Positions 11,832-22,189 of a stretch of 64,000 nucleotides of DNA are shown here, one piece after another (position 1 is the first letter of the stretch; each line of letters opens with the position of its first letter). The stretch comes from Mytilisepta virgata. Lineage: Eukaryota > Mollusca > Bivalvia > Mytilida > Mytilidae. The notes under the pieces were generated by a model, which was not told the DNA's origin, searched no databases, and saw only the letters and a program-made list of their open reading frames with translations. Position numbers and translations under genes: made by a program. Location: positions 44,830,841 through 44,894,840 of the forward strand of contig CM051513.1 in NCBI GenBank assembly GCA_028015205.1, given 5' to 3'.

Positions 11832-13089
11832 AACTAAAACTTACAAGGCTGTGCCGGCCAGCTTAAAAAAGTTACAAAAATGAGAAATGGAAATCTGCTA
11901 GTTGAATGTCTCAGATCACAACAGGCCAAAAATTTACTCTCTCTTACAACAATTTCTGATGTCCACATCTCTGTTACACCCCATAGATCACTGAATTCAT
12001 GCCAGGGTGTGATTAGAGACAGAGACCGTGATTTAGCTGAGTTGACGGAAGAAGATATATGCGAAGAACTGAAATCTCAAAATGTTTCCAAAGTCAAAAG
12101 GTTTACAAAACGACATGAAGGTAATATAATTAAACTTAACACTTATCTCATCACTTTTGACCTTACCCGTGTGCCTGAACATATCTTCATAGGTCCCTAC
12201 AGAATCAGAGTTGACACTTTCATACCTAACCCTACCCGTTGCTTCAAATGCCAGAAATTTGGGCACGGTAAGAGTTCATGTAGAGGTGTTGTCAAATGTT
12301 CTGTAGAGGGCCACTCCAATTTTGATTGTGACGGCCACGTTAAATGTGTAAATTGCGGACTAGATCATATGGCCAATTCCAGAAACTGCCAATCTTACAA
12401 AACAGAGCTTGAAATTCAGAAAACTAAAGTAGAAAAAGGTATAAGCTATCAGGAAGCAAAAAAAATGGTCTCTGCCTCTAACAACTCTACTCCTACAACA
12501 TCATATGCTGACAAAGTTAAATCACCTAAAACCAATAGATCCTTTTCAACTCAAACTGATTTCACTTGGCCTGACGGAACAGAATTTCCTGTTCTCACCG
12601 TCAAACCCAAACAAGCAAGTGAAAAATCTTCTCATTCTAAAAAGTCTTCATCCAATTCTTCACAAACGTCTGACACTTCTCTTTCTTCAAATGTCAATAA
12701 TCAGCAAAAACCAACTCCAAAACAAAGGTCTTCTATATCCTCAAACAAAAAATCACCTCAGAAACCGTCACAGAGAGCTGCACGTTCCTCATCACAAGAT
12801 AAATCAAAAAACAAAAACTGTTCAAATCGCCTCTCGAAGGCTGAAAAAACTCAAAAATTCAACAAGTTTCGAGACCTCTGCTCAGAGTTTGACGATGATA
12901 TCGATGAAGACTCTGAGCAGATGGATACCACTGAAATAGAGTCAATCTGGGGTGATCCAATAGTAACATCTGTGGATTCCACACGCCCAGTTACTGACCC
13001 CAGAGCTTCGGATGGACGACACAGAAGTTCCTCCCGTGAACACCCAAAGAAGAACTATTCTCCCATCCGTCCTCCAACAAAATAAATAA

Positions 13090-16000
13090 CATAATACAAT
13101 GGAATTGTCCGGGTTTAAAAATTAACTTAATAGAGCTATCGTTACTTGTACAAGCTTTCCTTCCTGTTGCCTTTTGTCTTCAGGAAACACATTTAAAGGA
13201 AAACGATAATGTAAACATTAAAAATTACTCGATTTACAGCACTCAAGTTAAAAAGGATGAGCCGCTGGCGGTTCATCAATCCTGGTTAAAGATGGTATTA
13301 TACATAGTCAAATAAAACTTAATACCGAATTACAAGCAGTTGCTGTCAAACTCTCCCTTCAAAAAACTATAACATTGTGTTCTGTCCATCTCCCCCCTAA
13401 TACGTCCTTGGAAATAAATCAACTTAAATCTTTAACAGATCAGTTGCAAGCCCCTTTTCTCCTTATGGGTGATTTTAACGCCCACAATCCAATATGGGGC
13501 AGTAACTCCCAAAATGATAAGGGGAAAAAAGTTGAAGACTTCTTAAACCAGGAAGGCTTGTGCATTTTTAATGATGGCTCAGATACATATCTCCACCCGG
13601 GAAATGGTTCTTACTCGGCTATCGATCTAACTATTTGTGACCCTTCGTTATTACTGGATTACTCGTGTCGGGTCCACGATGATTTGTGTGGAAGTGATCA
13701 CTTTCCAATTATTTTGGAAAATATTTTTCCCTCTTCCTCTGAGAGAGTTGCTCGCTGGAAATTTGACAAAGCCAATTGGCCTTTGTTCGAGCAACTCTGT
13801 CGAGATGAACTTAAGAAAGAGACTTTTAATAATGTTATTAATCCAGTCCTTAAATTTAATGAAACGTTAGTATCGATAGCTGAGAGGTCCATTCCTAAAA
13901 CCTCGACAAATCCAAAACAACCAAGCAAACCCTGGTTCGATGAAGACTGTGAGGAAGCTAAGAAACACAGAAAAAAGGCCGAACGACGGTTCAACATGAA
14001 TCCAACCTCTGACAATCTCAGTAATGTTCGTATATTCCGTGCTAAAGCACGTCGCACATTTAAACAAAAGAGGCGCAAGTCTTGGCAAAACTTCGTCTCT
14101 AAAATAAACTCTCATACACCTATGAATAAAGTCTGGAATTTCATCCAAAAAATTAATGGTAAAAACAGAAAGACCAATCTTCCACCATTTAAAAGATGGC
14201 CAAACTCTTTTGACTTCAGAAAATGACATCTCGAATAAACTCGGTGAAACTTTCTCAAAACATTCTTCTTCTCTGAATTATTCCCAGGAATTCCAAAGGA
14301 TCAAAAACCGAACTGAGAAAAATAAACTCAATTTTAAATCAAACAATGTAGAAGATTACAACCGCCCTTTTTGTTTGGATGAGCTGAAAATTTCTCTGTC
14401 GAAAGCCCATGACACTGCATGTGGCCCAGATGATATTCACTATAAACTTTTGAAACACCTTCCTGACACTTCTCTTAAAACACTTTTAGATCTTCTTAAT
14501 AATGTATGGGAAACTGGCGACTTGCCTTCCATTTGGAAACTTGCCACAGTTATCCCTATTCCAAAACCTGGGAAGGATCATTTTGAACCGTCGAATTATC
14601 GGCCAATTGCCCTCACAAGTTGCGTTTGTAAGACAATGGAACGGATGATCAACGACCGCCTTGTTTGGTTCCTTGAGGCGAATGGCCTCCTGTCCAATAT
14701 ACAGTGTGGATTCCGGCAGGGAAGAAGCACGTTAGATCATCTTGTTCGCTTCGAGTCTTTCATACGCAACGGGTTTGCTAAGGGTGAACACGTGGTGTCG
14801 GTCTTTTTCGACCTTGAAAAAGCATACGACACCACGTGGAAATATGGTATTTTAAAAGACCTAAATGATATGGGGTTGAAAGGTAGGTTACCTACCTTCA
14901 TTGAAAACTTTCTTTCAGACAGACAGTTCAAGGTAAAGGTTAACACGACCATGTCTGACCCTTTTGAACAAGAGATGGGTGTTCCTCAGGGAAGTATCCT
15001 CTCCGTCACTCTATTTAGTATAAAAATAAACAGTTTAGCTAAAACATTAAAACAGAATGTTGAAGGCTCCCTCTATGTAGATGACTTTTTGATATGTTAT
15101 AGGGCTAAAAATATGAACAATATTGAAAGACAACTACAGTTGTCTTTAAATAAAATTGAAAAATGGGCTATGGAAAATGGTTTTAAATTTTCCAACTCAA
15201 AAACAGTGTGTATGCATTTTTGCAATAAACGAAAACTGCATTTGGACCCCGAACTAAAAATTTATAATTCCCCGATTAAAGTCGTCAAAGAAACAAAATT
15301 TCTAGGTATTCTGTTTGACAATAAACTTACCTTTCTACCCCATATCAAAATGCTTAAAGCTAAATGCTTGAAAGCATTGGATATTTTAAAAGTTGTTTCC
15401 AGCTGATAAAAACATATTGTTAAATTTATATCGATCGCTTGTACGATCAAAACTTGATTATGGTTCAATTATATATGGATCTGCTCGCAAATCCTACATA
15501 CAAATTTTAGATACTGTTCACCACCAAGGCCTACGTTTGGCCTTGGGGGCGTTCAGAACGTCTCCTGTGGAGAGTTTGTATGTAGAGGCGAACGAGCCCT
15601 CTCTTTATAACCGTAGGATACAACTTGGTTTACAATACTTAACCAAGCTAAAAGCATATCCTTCAAATCCTGCCTACGACTGTGTTTTCAATCCTCTCTA
15701 TGAGGATATATTTGAACAACATGAAAATAAAATTCCTCCATTTGGTATTCGGATGAAACCACATATTTCTGGTTCTCACTTAAACCTTGATGAAATAGCC
15801 CCTATTAATATACTCAATCGCCACCTTGGCTTGTACCCAAACCTAAATTTATTTTTGACCTCAGAAAATATAAAAAGTCTGAAACAAACCCAATTATAAT
15901 TCAGCAAAATTTTGCTGAAATCAAATCAAAATTTGCATTTCATGACTCAATTTATACTGATGGATCCAAGGACGGGGACAAAGTGGCTGCCGCAGCTGTT

Positions 16001-16744
16001 CATGGGCAGCAAGCAGCAACTCTCCGTCTTCCATCTTCCAGTTCAATATTTACTGCAGAAGCTAGAGCCATCATTCTTGCTTTGAAATTTGTCAGAACGT
16101 CTGATAAACTGAAATTCCTTATTTGTTCAGATTCTCTTTCATGTTTGTTGGCTATAGAAGGTCAGAAATATAAAAACCCTTTAATTGCCCATATTATTGA
16201 GTTCTATAAAAGACTTGTCCAAATGGGCAAAGAAATAGTTTTTATCTGGATACCAAGTCATATTGGTATCCGAGGAAACACAGTCGTAGATAGTATAGCG
16301 AAGGATGCTTTAAATGACCCAGTTACTAATATGTCAGTGCCGTATACTGATTTTAAACCTTTGATTTATAAATATGTTGTACGTCTGTGGCAGTCCCAGT
16401 GGGATCTGCTTACAGACAATAAATTGCATGCTATTCAGCCAACTGTTGGCACAAGTATTTGTTTTTTCGGCAGAAGCCGGAGAGAACAAGTGGTTTTAAC
16501 TAGATGTCGCATTGGCCACACCAGGACGACTCATTCTTTTATTTTAGAGAATGAGCCGCCTCCTGAGTGTATTCCGTGCCAATGTCGACATAGTATTAAA
16601 CATCTTTTAATTGACTGTGTAGATAAATCCGACATTATTAGTCGGTACTACACAGTCAACAATATGAAAGACTTGTTTACAAAGGTTGCTGGCAACCGTA
16701 TTTTACAGTATTTAAAAGATGTTGGACTGTATTCGAGAATATAG
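13090..16744 (+). pseudogene. LINE A ORF2 (endonuclease, reverse transcriptase, RNase H), broken
   Basis: Compared with LINE B there are at least four lesions: deletions near 13265-13280, an extra base near 14190, a deletion of about 16 bases near 15400 that removes the junction after 'gttgtttccag', and a one-base loss near 15815. The surviving pieces are endonuclease (MGDFNAH at about 13467), reverse transcriptase (FFDLEKAYDT, GVPQGSILS, LYVDDFLICY) and RNase H (TAEARAIILAL, WIPSHIGIRGN). The family copies RNA into DNA at a nicked target. This copy cannot make an intact protein. Confidence 0.9.
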
Positions 16745-17052
16745 TCTGACATTCTTGAATAAAGTCCAATAATTTTTAATTTGTTCATATGTTTTGAATG
16801 ATGTTTATTTAATAGCGAATCTGTGATATTATTTTCCAAATTTTGTCTGTGATAGTATCTTTGATTTTGAGTGTTTGTCTTGTATTGTTTTATTGTTTTA
16901 TTTTCTCCTTAAATATTATTTGTAAATAGTTCATTCGTTTTACATAGTATTCGTTTTAACATAGTACTTAATTTAATTAGTTCTCGCCGTGATATGGCTT
17001 CAATGTCGCCCACACGGCGTAAAACAATAATCAATCAATCAGAATTAATGTG

Positions 17053-17340
17053 GTCTAAGAACTTAAAAATTTTAATTTACCTATTCAAACCATATCAGTA
17101 TTATTTGCTTTTATATATAAATCAGAAATAACCAATTTAAAATGGAAAATTTTAAAGAAGTTTAATTTTGGACCCGTTGGACCTTAATGTAGACCAATTT
17201 GAAAACGGGACCAAAAATTAAGAATCTAAATATCCCTGTCTATGTCTTGTCCTCTGTCAACGTCTTGTCCCCTGTCACTGTTAAGTCTCTCTGTCTATGA
17301 TGATGAAATCAAATAAAGTTCAATTTTGGACCCTAGTTAA
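17053..17340. repeat. Remainder of the LINE A target repeat plus copies of the 128-bp family
   Basis: 17053-17075 completes the repeat split by LINE A. 17150-17235 and 17300-17335 match the 'tttaattttggaccc' and 'aagaatctaaat' blocks of 1-480. A foreign segment interrupts them at 17234-17299 (separate entry). Confidence 0.6.
17234..17299. repeat. Stray 66-bp copy of the host exon's 18-bp repeat
   Basis: This segment is nearly identical to part of the Asp-rich coding repeat near 18854-18918, with one extra base, and lies inside an unrelated interspersed repeat about 1.6 kb away. It is not part of an exon here. Confidence 0.75.
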
Positions 17341-17500
17341 TTTGAGGCCATTAATAGCTCACTTTGAGGTGTGAGTCAAGGCTCCATGTTGAAGACCGTA
17401 TTGTGACTTTTCTGTGATTATATTTACTACTGAAGGCCTTGGATGGAAAGTTGTCTCATTGGCAATTATACCAAATATTCATAGGTTTATACCAATTAAA
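17341..17500. repeat. Probable interspersed repeat
   Basis: The stretch includes 'ccttggatggaaagttgtc' and 'tcattggcaattatacca', text I recall as common in bivalve genomes. It is not repeated within this window, so the call is weak. Confidence 0.35.
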
Positions 17501-17547
17501 AATTCAGAATGTACATTTTTTAAAAATACAGTATGTAAAAAGCATAC

Positions 17548-17589
17548 CTTCTTAACTCTTAGAAGTGTGGTCATATATGCATCAATTAT
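17548..17589 (-). CDS. Internal exon, possible Ulp1-like segment
   Basis: The minus strand has a 'tttgtttcag' acceptor, 14 codons IIDAYMTTLLRVKK, and a GTATGC donor. It is in phase 0 at both ends and joins exactly to the exon at 17849-17960. The junction reads LRDKVSDE-IIDAYMTTLL, reminiscent of the LxDevIxxYlxxL start of Ulp1/SENP (C48) cysteine proteases, which remove SUMO-like modifiers. The catalytic His, Asp and Cys parts were not found, so the family call is tentative. The next exon must lie beyond LINE A. Confidence 0.6.
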
Positions 17590-17848
17590 CTGAAACAAAA
17601 ATAAAATCATCCAACTGTTATAAAGTAAATTAAGCAACTATTGTGATATTTTAATAGATCAAAAAGTTTGCAATAATTGAAAGTCACATTCATTAATTTC
17701 ATTTGTTATTTTCCATTACAATATTTTTGGTATTTGTAGAGATTAATTATAGTTCAATGATTTTTTTTATAAAACTATACTTTTGATAGTATATAGTTTG
17801 TTATTCTACCTTAGGACTTACTCTTCTCATGCTAAAAGTTATCCTTAC

Positions 17849-17960
17849 CTCATCTGAAACTTTGTCTCTGAGAGTGAGGAATGCTGAGGCATTCAAACGA
17901 ATATCCTCACATATGGTCAGCAAAAAGTCTTCCTTTGTTAATTTTGTGTTCCAAAGTTTC
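17849..17960 (-). CDS. Internal exon of the minus-strand host gene
   Basis: The acceptor is 'actgttgtaag' and the donor GTAAGG on the minus strand. One base completes the previous codon, then 37 open codons follow, including KLWNTKLTKEDFLLTICEDI and LNASAFLTLRDKVSDE. It ends in phase 0, matching the following exon. The amphipathic, charged composition and clean splice sites look like a genuine coding exon. See 17548-17589 for the possible Ulp1-like reading. Confidence 0.65.
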
Positions 17961-18124
17961 CTTACAACAGTAAATAAATAATTATTTAAAATATTGTATT
18001 GCTAAAACTTGCAATTATAAGTGTGTTGTTTTTTTTAATAATAAACACTTTAAAATAATAACATTACTGACAGTGAAAACAAATAAACTTCTATGTTAAG
18101 GGGTTAATTATAAAATTCAGTTAC

Positions 18125-18143
18125 ACCAGATCCAGAGAAGCAT
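18125..18143 (-). CDS. 19-base microexon of the host gene
   Basis: A 'cttaattcag' acceptor and a GTAACT donor enclose 19 bases. The two leading bases complete a codon left open by the exon ending at 18758, and the two trailing bases complete with the first base of the exon starting at 17960 (giving a Val codon). The phase fit on both sides is the main evidence; alone the exon is too short to be sure of. Confidence 0.5.
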
Positions 18144-18429
18144 CTGAATTAAGAAAACAGACAAACTTAAAAATGTGATGATAATACTGATATTATTGTT
18201 AATCACAGTCATCCATATTTCAAATATAAATTATCTTAAATGCAACATAGAGGCAGCAGATATCAATTATGAATTTTTTTTAAAAACTTTTTTAAACAAA
18301 CAACCATGCACCCCTATGAAAATCATTTTTTTCATAAGGTCACAAGGACAAAGAATATGTGACTTAGGCAAATTTGTTACAATCATTTAAAAGCTTAAAG
18401 AAAAGGAATTTCACACCACAGACATATAT

Positions 18430-18625
18430 CACAATACATTACTGTGGATACATTTTTTGTTGGATACCAATTTTTGTGGGTTTCGTGGGTACAGGTGAAC
18501 CACAAATACAAATGTTCAACAAAACACATATTTTCAATAGGTTTTGTGTACAGAGATTTCAAAACCACGAAATAAAATATCCACGATTATGCAAATTTTC
18601 AGCAATCCACGAAAATAAATGAATC
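18430..18625. repeat. Interspersed repeat (non-coding)
   Basis: The text around 'ttgttggataccaatttttg', 'gtgggtacaggtgaacca' and 'gcaatccacgaaaat' resembles a repeat I remember from bivalve sequence. Only one copy is in this window. It sits in the intron between 18143 and 18758. Confidence 0.4.
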
Positions 18626-18757
18626 CTCAGTAGTTGCATAGTTCTTGAGAGTGACTTTAATTAATATACTCTAAATATAAAAGTTATTTACATCTTAAAA
18701 CTTTATGACTATATGTCTGTTCAGTCTGTTTATCTGTCATGTCTACACCAGTCTTAC

Positions 18758-19387
18758 CATCCATCTCTTTGTCAGTGATCAGGATGTCTGTGTCCCTATC
18801 AATGTCTTGTTCCCTGTAACTGTCCCTCTGTGTATCAACGTCTTGTACCCTGTCTATGTCTTGTCCTCTGTCAACGTCTTGTCCCCTGTCACTGTTAGTC
18901 TCTCTGTCTATGTTTTGTCCTCTGTGACTATCAGTCTCCTTGTCTATGTCTTGTCCTCTGTCAACGTCTTGTCCCCTGTGACTGTCAGTCTCCCTGTCTA
19001 TGTCTTGTTGTCTGTCAACATCTTGTGCCCTGTCTATGTCTTGTCCTCTGTGACTGTCAGTCTCCATGTCTATGTCTTGTCCTCTGTCAACGTCTTGTCC
19101 CCTGTCAGTCTCCCTGTCTATGTCTTGTTCTCTGTCAACGTCTTGTCCCCTGTCAGTCTCCCTGTCTATGCCTTGTCCTCTGTCAATGTCTTGTCCTTTG
19201 TTAATGTCCGTCTCTGTATCAATGTCGTGTCCTGTGTCAATGTCTTGTCCCCTGTCATTGTCTTGTCCTGTGCCAATTCCTGTCTCCCTGTCAATGTCTG
19301 TCCCTGTAATTATGTCAGCCCCGCTGTCAATGTTGTCTGGTGTGTTTACCAAAATACCATTGCCTTCATCTTGTTCTACACTGTCAA
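18758..19387 (-). CDS. Large repetitive exon: Asp/Gln/Arg-rich 6-residue repeat
   Basis: The minus-strand acceptor is 'tcctagag' (second AG) and the donor GTAAGA. The 630-base exon opens with two bases that complete the codon of the exon at 20362-20443, and closes in phase 1, which fits the microexon at 18143. After a unique start (VDSVEQDEGNGILVNTP) it consists of units such as DRGQDI, DREQDV and DRETDSH built on an 18-base repeat, about 30 in all. The result is a highly acidic, probably disordered segment. If the donor is ignored the frame would continue to a stop at 18684. The opposite strand is also open, but that is a shadow of the repeat. Confidence 0.65.
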
Positions 19388-19639
19388 CTCTAGGAAAAAA
19401 ATATAATAATGTGGGTTATTACAATTATAAAAAATATCAGTTACTACATACTCGTACATATATGAAAAGCATACATAATAAAAATTTATATAAATATATA
19501 CAGAGAATGAAAAACAATATCTACATATGCATGTTCCTTCCAAAACGTTTTGATACTAAACATTCAAAAAGAGAGAGCAAAAAAGAGAGACAATCTTTCA
19601 GTTCAACAACTTCAATTTGATTCTATAAATGAATAACTT

Positions 19640-20340
19640 TCAGGACATTCTAACCTTCCCAAAAATATTAGTTGACAAAATATTTATTCTTCAAATGAGG
19701 GACTTTCAAGATTGAAGAAATGATTGTATTAAGTCAGAATGTATTTTAAGCCAAATAAAATAAGAGGTGTTGTTCAATTTTCTGTATCTCCCCTTAATTT
19801 CATAGACAGCTTCACAGTGCACTTCTACATGCTGTTGATAAGTTAGCTACTGCAGCTGATTTGTAGACTAATACAAGAGATAACTTGCAATGCAAGAACA
19901 GATTTAATTGGTTTATTTCGGAATTCCACAAAGGTCTTGTCCAGTCTAAAATGTTTAAACAGTGGTATATTATATTTTTATTATAATACTGACAAAGGTT
20001 TGCCTTTTAACGTTGATCCAAATTTGACAACTCTTAAAAAACTCACCAACAAATCAATCAATTAAGTATTGGACTTGTATAAATATAATGTTTGAATAAT
20101 AAATATTAGTTTTTTGGTCATTGGTGTGTCCTTGTCTTATTAAACCTTTTAGTTTTAAATTAAATACTTGGACATTTTGCTGTGCTTTTGGTTTTATTGA
20201 TCTTGTTTTGTTTAGGGCCATCCAGGCTGTCTGTCTGTTAGTTCCTGCTAATCAAAGTTCATGTGTTTCCCAATTTCTTATTGTATTGCAGTTAGTGAGT
20301 CGGTATGTCTTTGTGTCATTAATGCATATCCATTCTTTTT
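19640..20340. other. No feature seen; intron
   Basis: AT-rich intronic sequence between exons 19387 and 20362; no repeat or exon recognised. Confidence 0.35.
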
Positions 20341-20361
20341 CATATTTATTATCAGTCATAC

Positions 20362-20443
20362 CTTCTGTCACAATTTCACCTCTCTGCAAATAAAACATTG
20401 CAAAATTAGGTGCTGAATTGCCATCTTCGTACCAATTCTTGGC
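20362..20443 (-). CDS. Internal exon of the host gene
   Basis: Minus strand: 'taattttag' acceptor, 27 codons starting AKNWYEDGNSAPNFAMFYLQ and ending IVTE plus one base, then a GTATGA donor. The single trailing base is completed by the first two bases of the exon starting at 19387. An internal 'ttgcag' could serve as an alternative acceptor in the same frame. No domain recognised. Confidence 0.55.
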
Positions 20444-20487
20444 CTAAAATTAGAGAGATAATGATAATGAAATAGAGATGAATAAAA

Positions 20488-20662
20488 TTTAGTACAGTAT
20501 GACTTGTCTATATATTCCTGTAACTCGTTTAAAAGAAAATGATAATATCAATATTAAAAACTACTCTTTATATTGCACTCAGGTTTCTAAGGACATTATT
20601 GATATTATCATTTTCTTTTAAACGAGTTACAGGAATATATAGACAAGTCATACTGTACTAAA
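20488..20662. repeat. Perfect palindrome with 66-bp arms, containing a LINE ORF2 fragment
   Basis: 20488-20553 and 20597-20662 are exact inverted copies around a 43-base loop. From about 20515 to 20590 the sequence also matches the start of the LINE ORF2 endonuclease region (the KENDNINIKNYSLY segment, compare 26645-26690). A small LINE piece therefore lies in the left arm and loop, and its first part has been copied back into the right arm. Confidence 0.85.
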
Positions 20663-20841
20663 TACGAAATTCGTGAGATATGAAATCAACAATAAATAAA
20701 TTAATGTTTTCATTTTTAAATTAATTACTTAATGCTTAAAATAAAACAAAGTTTAAAACGTTGATAAAATTCTTCCTTTTAAAAGAAGATAAAAAATATA
20801 GATAAAAAGTGTATACCCTCTTTACAATCAGTTCATATTAC

Positions 20842-20879
20842 CTCTCTATTCTCCTCTTCAAGCTCCTTGTTTGAATAGC
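20842..20879 (-). CDS. Small exon, Glu-rich
   Basis: Minus strand: acceptor 'cttaatatag', 38 bases, donor GTAATA. If two bases complete a previous codon the rest reads YSNKELEEENRE and ends in phase 0, which fits the exon at 20443. The upstream exon at 21437-21475 ends in phase 0, so at least one exon between them is missing from this model. Confidence 0.45.
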
Positions 20880-21436
20880 CTATATTAAGTAGATAAAAAA
20901 TTAAAAAAAACATATATTGTATTTTCATTTATACATTTACAGTAAGTGACTTTAACATGTTAATAAAGTTTAACATATAAAAATAAGCAGTTGTATAAAA
21001 TTCATAATGTTTAGAAGTTTCAAATGAGACTTAAAAATCAAAACCACTTATAATTATGACATGTAGGCACAATTTGATTCAAAAGTGTATGGATCCTTTT
21101 CATATAATCCTGCAGCTAATGTTTTAAAAAATTTCCTGCAATCTTCACATGTATCAGTTTATGTGCATTAAAATTTTGTTACTGAAATCATGTTAAATAA
21201 AAAAACAAAAGAAGAATGTGTCGTAAGGATACAGATGCCACTAATGACTGCAAATCGAACTTGACCTGTGTTTTAAGGTACTTAGCATTGTGTATAAGTT
21301 TCAAAACATTTGGTTGAGGCAAACTGAATTAATTAACAGAAACAAATTTGTATGTATGGACAAGGGTAAAGATTAATGCCACTGTCAACATATGGCGGGG
21401 GCATATAAATATAAATCATCTGTTAATATAAGTTAC

Positions 21437-21475
21437 CTTAACTGTCTCAATGGTGTTGGCTTCCTCTGTCACATT
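21437..21475 (-). CDS. 39-base exon of the host gene
   Basis: Minus strand: 'ttttacag' acceptor, 13 codons NVTEEANTIETVK, and a GTAACT donor; phase 0 at both ends, with the other two frames closed. Its function cannot be told from this piece. Confidence 0.5.
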
Positions 21476-22189
21476 CTGTAAAATGTAAAAACATATGTAG
21501 CAACTGGTGGTAAAGGTCAAAGTATGGCTAAAATATGTCACTGTTACCATTTTACCCATTGGTGGTTTAATAAAATTGTTCAGTATCTATTCTTTTTGAA
21601 AAAAAAAATGTCCATGTAACAAATTGGTGTTATATTATATATGTATCAGGTGTGTAGATATATTTTTTGTGAGCATTTGTTCCTTGACAAGTAAATCTGT
21701 AAATTTTACTTGTGCAGGAAAAAAAAACACTTGCCCTGAATTTCACAATAAAAATTGAAAGTATTTCACCGTAAAACTGTTTAGTATCACAATACAATTG
21801 AAGTGTAGAAATAAAAAGGAGGTGTAGGGTTAACATCAATGAAGTTTCTTCACGGGAGAGCCAGGTGAAATTTTCGTCTAGAATTCTCAATAACATGAGG
21901 CCTGGGTGCCCAAAGTAATTTTTTTAATTTTGCTTATCAATATTTTCTTTTTATTTAATTCATGATCATTGATTTTTGATTTGAATATGTTTTTCACATG
22001 TTGATCATTAGTTTCCTTTACCTAAAATAATACATATTAATAAGTATATAATAATTCTATATTTTTGATTTAATAAATTAAATTTGTCAAGTGTAATTTT
22101 TTACTTGTCCATGTCAGAGCCACCTAGACAAAAAATTACTTGTCCTGGTGTTCAAATGTACAAGTCAGGAGAGTCAGAAATACAAGCCT
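21476..22189. other. No gene seen; scattered seeds of the minisatellite
   Basis: Isolated pieces such as 'aatgtccatgtaacaaattgg' near 21606 look like an ancestral or stray minisatellite unit. Otherwise AT-rich intron. Confidence 0.35.

Larger units (their letters stand above)
8965..11841 (-). mobile_element. Crypton-like element (tyrosine recombinase) inserted in LINE A ORF1
   Basis: Boundaries come from comparison with LINE B: LINE A leaves the shared sequence after 'caaaaaaca' near 8964 and resumes at 'tacaaggctgtgccgg' near 11842. The 2.88-kb insert holds a foldback hairpin, a 29-bp tandem array, a two-exon tyrosine recombinase gene on the minus strand and a second hairpin near the right end. 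Cryptons use a tyrosine recombinase, so no long target duplication is expected, and none is obvious. The ends share only a short imperfect TACCATA-like inverted match. Part of the insert could be a separate nested element. Confidence 0.75.
8770..13085 (+). pseudogene. LINE A ORF1 (zinc-knuckle nucleic-acid-binding protein), interrupted
   Basis: ORF1 begins at an ATG in ACCATGG context, as in LINE B. It runs to about 8964, is cut by the Crypton-like insertion, and resumes at about 11842 to the stop at 13085. ORF1 proteins of I-group LINEs bind the element RNA. Two CCHC knuckles remain complete (CFKCQKFGHGKSSC and CVNCGLDHMANSRNC). The middle one has lost its first cysteine through a 9-base deletion relative to LINE B. 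The C-terminal third is Ser/Lys/Gln-rich. Not functional as one gene. Confidence 0.85.
7494..17039 (+). mobile_element. LINE A: decayed I-group LINE interrupted by a 2.9-kb insertion
   Basis: The element starts with CCCCCGTGTGGGTCCCGGGG, as LINE B does, and ends in (AATC)n. It is flanked by a 13-bp duplication, cagaattaatgtg (7481-7493 and 17040-17052). Removing the insertion at 8965-11841 leaves about 6.67 kb, close to the 6.73 kb of LINE B. Order: 5' UTR (7494-8769), ORF1 split by the insertion (8770-13085), broken ORF2 (about 13090-16744) and 3' UTR with tail. It lies in an intron of the minus-strand host gene in opposite orientation to that gene. Confidence 0.93.

Noticed and set aside
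18705..19406. 233-codon plus-strand frame (Val/Leu/Ser-rich)
   Set aside because: Antisense shadow of the 18-base coding repeat; splice signals and phase continuity are on the minus strand.
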